NCBI RefSeq assembly: GCF_015207245.1 | Contig: NZ_JADEXF010000299.1 | Span: 1-5,530, forward strand | Source of the DNA: Nostoc cf. edaphicum LEGE 07299 | GTDB taxonomy: Bacteria > Cyanobacteriota > Cyanobacteriia > Cyanobacteriales > Nostocaceae | DNA: 5,530 bases | Direction of reading: 5' to 3' | Part shown: in pieces, positions 1 through 4,684 of the stretch | How positions within the stretch are numbered: the stretch's first letter is position 1 | Layout of the letters: each line of letters begins with the position of its first letter | The notes under the pieces: generated by a model | The model's database searches: none | The model's input: only the letters and a program-made list of their open reading frames with translations | What the model was told of the DNA's origin: nothing | Position numbers and translations under genes: made by a program

Positions 1-177
1 TTTCCATGTGTTTCTCTGGCTTTATATAGTGTTTCGGCAATAAAACTAGGCATCAAAATTATTCGTAGCACTAACAGTCTCGCCAGAGAACTATTTTTTC
101 TAGTTTCTCTGGGAGGGCAATTTTTGATGTCTACAAATCTACAGTGGAGGTTTTTGGATGCGAGGAATAAGTATTAA
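1..177 (+). CDS. C-terminal end of an unidentified, partly hydrophobic protein (partial)
   Basis: Frame 1 is open from the first base to a TAA at 175-177, giving 58 residues with no internal stop in an AT-rich region where stops are frequent. The tail ends in NLQWRFLDARNKY, a mixed charged/aromatic ending. Residues about 4-20 and 31-42 are hydrophobic, which would fit a membrane or membrane-associated protein. The start lies outside the window. The next small ORF begins inside its last codons, with its ribosome binding site also inside this frame, an arrangement typical of translationally coupled bacterial genes. An in-frame ATG at 127 would leave only 16 codons, so I read the frame as the end of a longer gene rather than as a short peptide. 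I do not recognise the family. The open frame could also be chance, since it is only 58 codons long. Confidence 0.45.
   Translation, partial: FPCVSLALYSVSAIKLGIKIIRSTNSLARELFFLVSLGGQFLMSTNLQWRFLDARNKY
146..150 (+). promoter_or_regulatory. Shine-Dalgarno site for the 58-aa ORF
   Basis: GGAGG, a perfect core match to the anti-Shine-Dalgarno sequence, lies 7 nt before the ATG at 158. It is the strongest ribosome binding site in the window apart from the purine tract at the right edge, and it is the main reason to take the following small ORF seriously. Confidence 0.45.
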
Positions 178-334
178 GTTTTTGTTACTTAGATTTACCT
201 ACCAAGTTTCAGCATGGATATTTATCCTTATTGGTTTTTACAGTTATATAAAGACTTTTGCAATTTGTAAAGATACGGTATTTACAGAGCAATTCTTAAA
301 AAAAGTGAAAATTCTCGTCTTTTGTGTCTCTTAA
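158..334 (+). CDS. Small hypothetical protein with one hydrophobic segment (58 aa)
   Basis: An ATG at 158, seven bases after GGAGG, opens a 58-codon frame ending in TAA at 332-334. It overlaps the end of the preceding frame by 20 nt, suggesting translational coupling. The product is basic and hydrophobic: a short N-terminal region with Arg/Lys (MRGISIKF), a probable single membrane-spanning or membrane-associated stretch at about residues 17-31 (VSAWIFILIGFYSYI), then a Lys-containing tail with two Cys (C37, C56). I do not recognise a family. A weak stem-loop with 6-bp arms (335-340 with 346-351) starts right after the stop, but it has no T-tract. What favours a real gene is the ribosome binding site and overlap; what argues against it is the small size and AT-rich composition, which make chance hydrophobic ORFs common. 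Confidence 0.35.
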   Translation: MRGISIKFLLLRFTYQVSAWIFILIGFYSYIKTFAICKDTVFTEQFLKKVKILVFCVS

Positions 335-363
335 AAGGTTAAGGCAACCTTAAAAGTAGCTGC

Positions 364-376
364 TAACAATTTGTTA
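364..376. repeat. 13-nt perfect palindrome (operator-like)
   Basis: TAACAA-T-TTGTTA is a perfect odd-length palindrome with 6-nt arms around one central base. It lies about 125 nt upstream of the candidate -35 box of the cytochrome gene. A dimeric regulator could bind such a site, but in AT-rich DNA a palindrome of this size also arises by chance. No regulator is identified. Confidence 0.2.
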
Positions 377-499
377 CAAACTTAACTAGGCACGTAGGGA
401 ATGGATACAACCATAGCAAATTGCTTATTGAACACCATTGGAATTTTACAATTTTTTAAATTTTTGATTTATAAATGTATAAAAGTTTATTGATGACGT

Positions 500-528
500 T
501 TTACAAATTTGTGTAGTAACTTCATATA
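500..528 (+). promoter_or_regulatory. Candidate sigma70-type promoter for the di-haem cytochrome gene
   Basis: TTTACA at 500-505 (five of six matches to the -35 consensus) is followed after 17 nt by CATATA at 523-528; TATATA at 525-530 is an alternative -10 box with longer spacing. Transcription would start near 535 and give a leader of about 140 nt. A second possible pair is TTGATG (490-495) with TAGTAA (514-519). The surrounding AT-richness makes false positives likely. Confidence 0.3.
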
Positions 529-613
529 TAACGAACCTCAGTTGGGTGCATTAATCATCAAAATATCCCAAGACTAAATTTGGAAAATGGGAAATTAGTG
601 ATGAATCATTAGT

Positions 614-636
614 GTACCTCTACAAACGTGAGGTGC
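614..636 (+). promoter_or_regulatory. Leader hairpin upstream of the di-haem cytochrome start
   Basis: GTACCTC (614-620) pairs with GAGGTGC (630-636) to form a 7-bp stem including one G-U pair, with a 9-nt loop. It lies 37 nt before the ATG at 674 and would be in the 5' leader if the promoter at about 500-528 is used. It could affect mRNA stability. It does not cover the ribosome binding site and has no T-tract. Confidence 0.25.
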
Positions 637-673
637 AGTGGGAAAGGTTTAGGTGTTATGACCAGAGAGTTTT

Positions 674-2683
674 ATGAAAAAGACAAGTCTAATTTTTAAG
701 GGCTGTCTGCTCCTCCTATTCGTGACTATGTTTATAGTCTGCGGCTTTTATGGAACGCCTACAGCTCTAGCCGATGAGTATAGTGAAATACCTACGTCCA
801 TAAGTACAGACTATTTAGGTACTGGTGTATCTGAATACCCAGATAATTGCGAGGGCATCGGTTATCTCCCAGAGTACACCAAAGAGAATTTGACAGATGC
901 CGAGAAACGGGGTCGTTGCACTTGGTATTTATGGACTGGCGGTAATGCTAAGTACTATCGTGATTTAGCGAAGCGAACACATGGCGGTGTTGACTTGCTA
1001 AAGCTGATTGACTCGCGTATGCATGACGAGCGATTGCAACGTTATGGCGCAATTAACGATCCTGGATGTGAAAAGGCGACAGCACCAGATGAATACGGAT
1101 TGCTGCTAGATAAATGTAAAGATCCGCTCTCAACTGGCGTAATTGGGTTGCGTAAGTTCCCCAACCCCAACTTCGACTCGGCTAAATGGAACCCTGTTGA
1201 ATATGCCAAAGACTCACAAGTTGAGCCTCCCTACGTGATCGGGCAGTCCTGCGCCATCTGTCATGTAGCGTTAGATCCTCTCAATCCACCCAAAGACAAG
1301 GAACATCCAAAATGGGAAAACCTTGTAGCAGCATTGGGTAATCAGTACATTAAGGAAAATAAATTATTTGCATCCAGCGTTGGAGAAAATAGTTTTGTTA
1401 AGCAAGTACTCGATTCTCAAAGACCTGGAACTTCTGATACTTCTCGGATTGCCACCGATCACATCAATAATCCGAATGCGATTAATGCCATTTTTAATTT
1501 AGGCGATCGCCCCACATATCCAGAGGTAATGAACGATGGTTCAACCAAGGATGTTAATCATATTCTCAAGGATGGTGCGGACTCTACAGGAGTGGCAAAT
1601 GCCTCACTACGCGTCTACGTCAACATTGGGATGTGCGGCGATTACTGGACAAGTCTTCATGAGCCTTTATTAGGCAGAACTCCTCAAAAACCTTTTGATA
1701 TTGAAAAGGCGCGAAAGGAGTGCGAAGGCTGGAGACAGACAGAAGCACGCATGGCTGATGCCGAAGCATTCTTAAAAACCATCCAGCCGATGCACCTGAA
1801 AGATGCACCAGATGGTGAAAAGTTCTTGACTAAAGATGAAAAAGTTCTCAAACGTGGCAAGCTGGTTTTTGCCAGCACTTGTGCTAGTTGCCATTCCAGC
1901 AAAAAGCCATCGGCTGCGATCGCATCTGACCCCGAACAGGCTCAAAAATGGTACGAAGAGTCTGTACTCAGTAGTAATTTCCTCGACCACAACTTCTTGT
2001 CTGATGACCAGCGTTATCCAGTTACCCTAATTGGTACTAATGTGGCGCGATCGCTAGGGACAAATGCCACTAAGGGGCATATTTGGGATCAGTTCTCGTC
2101 GAAGACTTACAAAGAACTGCCTTCACCAGGTACTTTGACGCTGTACAACCCTTTAGATGAGAAAAAACCCATCGAATTTAAGATACCTGACGGCGGTTTA
2201 GGTTATTACCGTACACCTTCACTAGTGAGCATTTGGGCAACAGCACCACTTCTGCACAACAATACACTAGGACTTTACAACGAAGATCCTTCAGTGAAAG
2301 GACGTGTAGAAGCCTATACGGATGCGATGGAAAAGCTGCTATGGCCTGAAAAGCGTGAAGGAATTATCAGCAGGACATCTCGAGATACTAAATTAGAGCT
2401 TCCCCCAGGAGATCCGAATCCGAGATTTAGGCTTCCTGTTCCTAAAGGTACACCTGTGAATTTGCTGGCAAGCATCAATATTAGAGAGGCGATTACATCT
2501 CTCAATCTCAGCAGCCTTTTCCAAGATTTGAAACCAGGGGGTGGAATTAAGGGTAAGTTGGCACGTGTACTTTTAAGAGCCAACAAATCTCCTGACTTTG
2601 TAGAAGATGAAGGTCATTATTTTGGCTCAAATCTCCCAGATGAAGATAAGAAAGCCCTAATTGAGTTCGTGAAAACTTTCTAA
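674..2683 (+). CDS. Exported di-haem c-type cytochrome, RoxA/RoxB-like (putative haem oxygenase/peroxidase superfamily)
   Basis: The 669-residue protein starts with a Sec signal peptide: Lys2-Lys3, hydrophobic core at about 12-25, probable cleavage after A31-L32-A33. A TGA lies in frame at 659-661, so no longer start exists; the ribosome site is weak (AGAGAG, 664-669). Two haem-c sites are visible, C193-A-I-C196-H197 and C403-A-S-C406-H407. From family knowledge, RoxA is about 678 residues with haem motifs near 191-195 and 390-394 and a distal haem-2 histidine near 641; here H648 in DEGHYFG fits that last role. Another conserved-looking block is Y512-R-T-P followed by W521-ATAPLLHN, as in di-haem peroxidase relatives. 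Six non-haem cysteines (C59, C82, C132, C148, C321, C350) could form disulfides outside the cytoplasm. The likely site is periplasm or thylakoid lumen. The substrate is unknown: rubber oxygenase activity is not implied, and a peroxidase or lipid/isoprenoid oxygenase is equally possible. Di-haem cytochrome c is near certain; RoxA-like is likely. Confidence 0.93.
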   Translation: MKKTSLIFKGCLLLLFVTMFIVCGFYGTPTALADEYSEIPTSISTDYLGTGVSEYPDNCEGIGYLPEYTKENLTDAEKRGRCTWYLWTGGNAKYYRDLAKRTHGGVDLLKLIDSRMHDERLQRYGAINDPGCEKATAPDEYGLLLDKCKDPLSTGVIGLRKFPNPNFDSAKWNPVEYAKDSQVEPPYVIGQSCAICHVALDPLNPPKDKEHPKWENLVAALGNQYIKENKLFASSVGENSFVKQVLDSQRPGTSDTSRIATDHINNPNAINAIFNLGDRPTYPEVMNDGSTKDVNHILKDGADSTGVANASLRVYVNIGMCGDYWTSLHEPLLGRTPQKPFDIEKARKECEGWRQTEARMADAEAFLKTIQPMHLKDAPDGEKFLTKDEKVLKRGKLVFASTCASCHSSKKPSAAIASDPEQAQKWYEESVLSSNFLDHNFLSDDQRYPVTLIGTNVARSLGTNATKGHIWDQFSSKTYKELPSPGTLTLYNPLDEKKPIEFKIPDGGLGYYRTPSLVSIWATAPLLHNNTLGLYNEDPSVKGRVEAYTDAMEKLLWPEKREGIISRTSRDTKLELPPGDPNPRFRLPVPKGTPVNLLASINIREAITSLNLSSLFQDLKPGGGIKGKLARVLLRANKSPDFVEDEGHYFGSNLPDEDKKALIEFVKTF

Positions 2684-2781
2684 GTACAGCTCCCGTGTAA
2701 AATCGTAGTGTTTTCAACGCAGAGAATTCGCTACGAATTAATACAATGTTGTACTAAGACAACTTGTCTTGATATTCTGCA

Positions 2782-2810
2782 CTCGTTCCCAGATTTAACC
2801 TGGGAACGAG
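2782..2810. repeat. Dispersed-type palindromic repeat, 11-bp perfect stem
   Basis: CTCGTTCCCAG (2782-2792) and CTGGGAACGAG (2800-2810) are perfect inverted repeats around a 7-nt A/T-rich loop. From memory, hairpins with this CTCGTTCCCAG core recur between genes in many filamentous cyanobacteria; only one copy is in the window. It is followed by AAAAAATATT on the + strand and has no T-tract downstream on either strand, so it is not a standard intrinsic terminator. It could still slow exonucleases at the 3' end of the cytochrome mRNA. A smaller stem, AAGACA-ACT-TGTCTT (2756-2770), lies just upstream. Confidence 0.7.
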
Positions 2811-2831
2811 AAAAAATATTGATTAAATAGC

Positions 2832-2836
2832 AAGGA
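2832..2836 (+). promoter_or_regulatory. Shine-Dalgarno site for the alpha/beta-hydrolase gene
   Basis: AAGGA is placed 8 nt before the ATG at 2845. An in-frame TAA at 2824-2826 excludes a meaningful upstream extension, so this site fixes the start. Confidence 0.6.
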
Positions 2837-2844
2837 TATATATT

Positions 2845-4317
2845 ATGCAGTATTTACCAATCGTCTTCGTTCGTGGATATGCAGGTACACAAAAAGACGT
2901 TGAGCAAACAGTCAACGATCCCTTTTATGGATTCAATAGTGGTTCAACTCATATTCGAGTGGATGAGAAGGAAAATCCCCAGAAGTTTTTTTTCGAGAGT
3001 CCATTGCTGCGGCTAATGACCGATCATGATTATCAACCGATTGTTGATAATCAGAATGTGAGCAATCAGATTAAAAGATTGTCCGATCGACTTCATCAAA
3101 CTATTTGGATCTATCGATTTTATGATATATCTACACCTAGCTTTGGCTCCTCAAGTGTAGTTCGACAAGAGATGGAGGAGATAGCGAAGGGTTTAAGAAA
3201 CTTGATCCAGAATGTCAAAAAAACAACGGGTGCTGACAAAATTTATCTGGTTGGTCACTCGATGGGAGGTCTTGTTTGTCGCAGTTTGATTCAAAAGATT
3301 TATCCAGAACAAGGCGAGCAAGCTGCCGATCACATTGACAAATTCTTTACCTACGCTACACCTCATGGCGGTATTTATTTTGAGGTTGGGAGTGGCTTGC
3401 TGGAAAATCTGAGAGACAAATTTCAATTGAATAATTCTGATGACTTTGGCCCTCAGCGGATGTATCAGTATTTAACACCTGATATCAAGCCAACAACTAA
3501 GTTACCCGATAACTTTCAGCTAGAAAAACTACAAAGCATAGAGGATGCATTTCCACCAGACCGCGTTTTTTCTTTGATTGGCACTAATGCACATGATTAT
3601 GAAGAAGGTTTTGGTTTTTCACGCAAGGTTGTAGGAGTCAAAAGCGATGGTCTAGTTCAGATCGATAAAGCTTATATCGGGGGATCTCATCGTGCTTATG
3701 TTCATCGCTCTCATGGTGGACGTTATGGCATATTGAACTCCGAAGAAGGTTATCAAAACCTGCAACGATTTTTGTTTGGTGATATCCAGGTGAAACTTTC
3801 TCTGAGCAATGTTGAGTTAAAAGACCTGGACAAGAATTTTTATCAACTGGAAACTAGGGTAGCTTTACGTGGTCTTCCTATTCCTATATATGAGCAAGCG
3901 ATCGCTCATTATTGCCCAATTACACAAGAGTTAACCCGAACAGATAAACCTATTCCGCTATTTACAGCTTTCTTAATCCCAAGAAACTCAGCCAGTGATG
4001 ATAATACCTGTAGATATGCCCTACGTTTAGCACTGCATTCGTTCACAAAACAAGAGAAGAATTGGTTACGTGACAGTCATCTCGACCAAGTACCTTTGTG
4101 GTCTGACTATCTAATTACTGATGTTGCCGAATCAAATAGCAGTTATGAGGCTAAATACAGTTGGAATTCTGAAGAAAAAGAGCCAGTAACAAAGTTAAAT
4201 CCGACTTCCGAATCTAGTTCTGATATATATATTGCGTATGTTTCTTTACCTGAACGCGGCCAAAAAGTCTTAGGAGCAAATGCAGCAGTTCGCTTGGAAA
4301 TTTCCCAATGGAAATAA
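2845..4317 (+). CDS. Alpha/beta-hydrolase, lipase/esterase type, with uncharacterised C-terminal region
   Basis: The 490-residue protein has no signal peptide and probably acts in the cytosol or at the inner membrane face. Its first strand, LPIVFVRGYAG (4-14), ends in the loop that usually carries the oxyanion hole; lipases typically have His-Gly there, whereas this has Arg-Gly. The nucleophile elbow is G137-H-S139-M-G-G, preceded by a strand (KIYLV). The probable acid is D268 in KSDGLV and the probable base H290 in HRSHGG, which is the expected order and spacing for a lipase triad; H287 is a less likely base. The hydrolase core ends near residue 312. About 175 further residues (315-490) look beta-rich, with alternating hydrophobic segments, and match no family I recognise; they may bind lipid or a partner. 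The substrate is unknown: an ester of acylglycerol, wax or phospholipid type is inferred from fold. It lies 161 nt after the di-haem cytochrome, separated by a palindromic repeat, so co-transcription is possible but unproven. Confidence 0.88.
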   Translation: MQYLPIVFVRGYAGTQKDVEQTVNDPFYGFNSGSTHIRVDEKENPQKFFFESPLLRLMTDHDYQPIVDNQNVSNQIKRLSDRLHQTIWIYRFYDISTPSFGSSSVVRQEMEEIAKGLRNLIQNVKKTTGADKIYLVGHSMGGLVCRSLIQKIYPEQGEQAADHIDKFFTYATPHGGIYFEVGSGLLENLRDKFQLNNSDDFGPQRMYQYLTPDIKPTTKLPDNFQLEKLQSIEDAFPPDRVFSLIGTNAHDYEEGFGFSRKVVGVKSDGLVQIDKAYIGGSHRAYVHRSHGGRYGILNSEEGYQNLQRFLFGDIQVKLSLSNVELKDLDKNFYQLETRVALRGLPIPIYEQAIAHYCPITQELTRTDKPIPLFTAFLIPRNSASDDNTCRYALRLALHSFTKQEKNWLRDSHLDQVPLWSDYLITDVAESNSSYEAKYSWNSEEKEPVTKLNPTSESSSDIYIAYVSLPERGQKVLGANAAVRLEISQWK

Positions 4318-4373
4318 ATAAGTGTTTGTTGTTGTGTAGTCAATGATTGGTTATGGTTACTTAGCACTTTTTA

Positions 4374-4395
4374 ATTATTCTAGAGAGAGAATAAT
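4374..4395. repeat. AT-rich stem-loop after the hydrolase gene
   Basis: ATTATTCT (4374-4381) and AGAATAAT (4388-4395) are perfect 8-nt inverted repeats with the loop AGAGAG, starting 57 nt after the hydrolase stop. The stem is weak, with only one G-C pair, and no T-tract follows on either strand, so I do not call it a terminator. Confidence 0.35.
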
Positions 4396-4474
4396 CAAGC
4401 TTAAAGAACGTTAGGTTAATAATGACTAATAATTAATGATTCATAAAAGACATGAGTGAAAAAATGGAAAAATA

Positions 4475-4497
4475 AAACCTATGTCTATATAAGGTTT
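4475..4497. repeat. Small stem-loop upstream of the MITE
   Basis: AAACCT (4475-4480) pairs with AGGTTT (4492-4497) around an 11-nt loop containing TATATA (4486-4491). The loop could hold a -10 box of the original reductase promoter, but no fair -35 box lies 17 nt upstream. CTATGT (4479-4484) can alternatively pair with ACATAG (4508-4513). This is suggestive only. Confidence 0.2.
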
Positions 4498-4511
4498 CTG
4501 GATTAACACAT

Positions 4512-4521
4512 AGTTATTTTC
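4512..4521. repeat. Left target-site duplication of the MITE
   Basis: AGTTATTTTC immediately precedes the left terminal inverted repeat and is repeated exactly at 4633-4642 immediately after the right one. A perfect 10-bp direct repeat abutting both ends of an inverted-repeat element is the signature of transposition. Confidence 0.9.
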
Positions 4522-4632
4522 CAATACGGTTCAGTTAAGGCTAAAACTCTTTATCAAAGTCAAATTTTTAGCGAACCGCAGAGGCGCAGAGGAAACAGAG
4601 AGAAGAAAAAAATGCTTAACTGAACCGTATTG
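4522..4632. mobile_element. 111-bp MITE (non-autonomous miniature transposable element)
   Basis: The element is bounded by perfect 18-bp terminal inverted repeats, CAATACGGTTCAGTTAAG (4522-4539) and CTTAACTGAACCGTATTG (4615-4632), and by a perfect 10-bp target duplication. It has no transposase gene and its 75-nt interior is non-coding, so it must be moved in trans. The 10-bp duplication and the terminal CA fit IS4-related or ISAs1-type transposases among the families I know; this assignment is inference. The interior has an A/T-rich left part and a GCGAACCGCAGAGG-type purine-rich right part that I recall as a widespread repeat in heterocystous cyanobacteria. Perfect ends and perfect duplications suggest recent insertion. 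It sits 52 nt upstream of the reductase ATG, between that gene and any older promoter. Confidence 0.9.
4577..4592. repeat. Tandem octamer inside the MITE
   Basis: CGCAGAGG occurs twice in direct tandem, followed by a related AACAGAGAG stretch. This short G-rich repeat is a motif I recall from intergenic DNA of Nostoc/Anabaena-type genomes, and here it forms part of the element's interior. Confidence 0.7.
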
Positions 4633-4658
4633 AGTTATTTTCACCGGATGTCTATTTA
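4630..4658 (+). promoter_or_regulatory. Candidate hybrid promoter created at the MITE right junction
   Basis: TTGAGT (4630-4635) consists of the last three bases of the MITE (TTG) and the first three of the duplicated target (AGT). After 17 nt comes TATTTA (4653-4658). The match is partial: four of six for -35, three of six for -10. Before insertion the -35 position would have read CATAGT. Transcription would start near 4665, leaving a leader of about 20 nt that just includes the ribosome binding site. Confidence 0.3.
4633..4642. repeat. Right target-site duplication of the MITE
   Basis: AGTTATTTTC follows the right terminal inverted repeat directly and is identical to 4512-4521. Removing the element plus one copy would restore an uninterrupted upstream region for the reductase gene. 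Confidence 0.9.
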
Positions 4659-4673
4659 TTTCAAGCTGTTAAT

Positions 4674-4680
4674 AGAGGAA
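4674..4680 (+). promoter_or_regulatory. Shine-Dalgarno site for the SDR gene
   Basis: AGAGGAA lies 4 nt before the ATG at 4685. The spacing is on the short side but usable, and the encoded N-terminus starts right before the Rossmann motif, which supports this start. Confidence 0.55.
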
Positions 4681-4684
4681 AATT

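Larger units (their letters stand above)
335..673 (+). other. Long AT-rich upstream region of the di-haem cytochrome gene
   Basis: This 339-nt stretch has no convincing ORF. It contains, in order, a 6-bp stem-loop (335-351), a 13-nt palindrome (364-376), a strongly A/T-tracted segment (about 435-490) that could be intrinsically bent or act as an UP-like region, a candidate promoter (500-528) and a leader hairpin (614-636). ATTAGTG occurs twice, flanking ATGAATC (595-615). The length and density of symmetric elements suggest the cytochrome gene has its own regulated promoter rather than read-through from the left. I saw no recognisable riboswitch and no NtcA-type GTA-N8-TAC site. Confidence 0.5.

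Noticed and set aside
127..177. 16-codon leader peptide starting at ATG 127 with GGAGG upstream
   Set aside because: It is in the same frame as the open reading frame entering from the left edge, so it is better explained as the C-terminus of that gene.
335..673. NtcA-type operator in the cytochrome upstream region
   Set aside because: GTA at 356-358 is not followed by TAC after 8 nt, and no other GTA-N8-TAC pair was found near the promoter.
674..775. Lipoprotein signal on the di-haem cytochrome
   Set aside because: C23 is preceded by F-I-V, which does not fit the lipobox, and a good signal peptidase I site (A31-L32-A33) follows.
1620..2030. Overlapping reverse-strand and alternate-frame ORFs of 62-72 codons inside the cytochrome gene
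   Set aside because: They lie wholly inside a gene with clear haem motifs, have no ribosome sites of note and show no recognisable domains. They are shadows.
2782..2820. Intrinsic terminator between cytochrome and hydrolase genes
   Set aside because: The hairpin is strong, but A-rich DNA follows on the + strand and mixed sequence follows on the - strand, so there is no U-tract in either transcript.
4143..4367. Reverse-strand ORF of 74 codons across the 3' end of the hydrolase gene
   Set aside because: Most of it mirrors the hydrolase coding sequence, and the product is low-complexity Ser/Thr-rich with no motif.
4374..4400. Intrinsic terminator after the hydrolase gene
   Set aside because: The 8-bp stem is almost entirely A-T and is followed by CAAGCTTAAAG, with no T-run.
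4570..4610. CRISPR-like tandem repeat
   Set aside because: Only two adjacent 8-nt units without spacers. They belong to the MITE interior.
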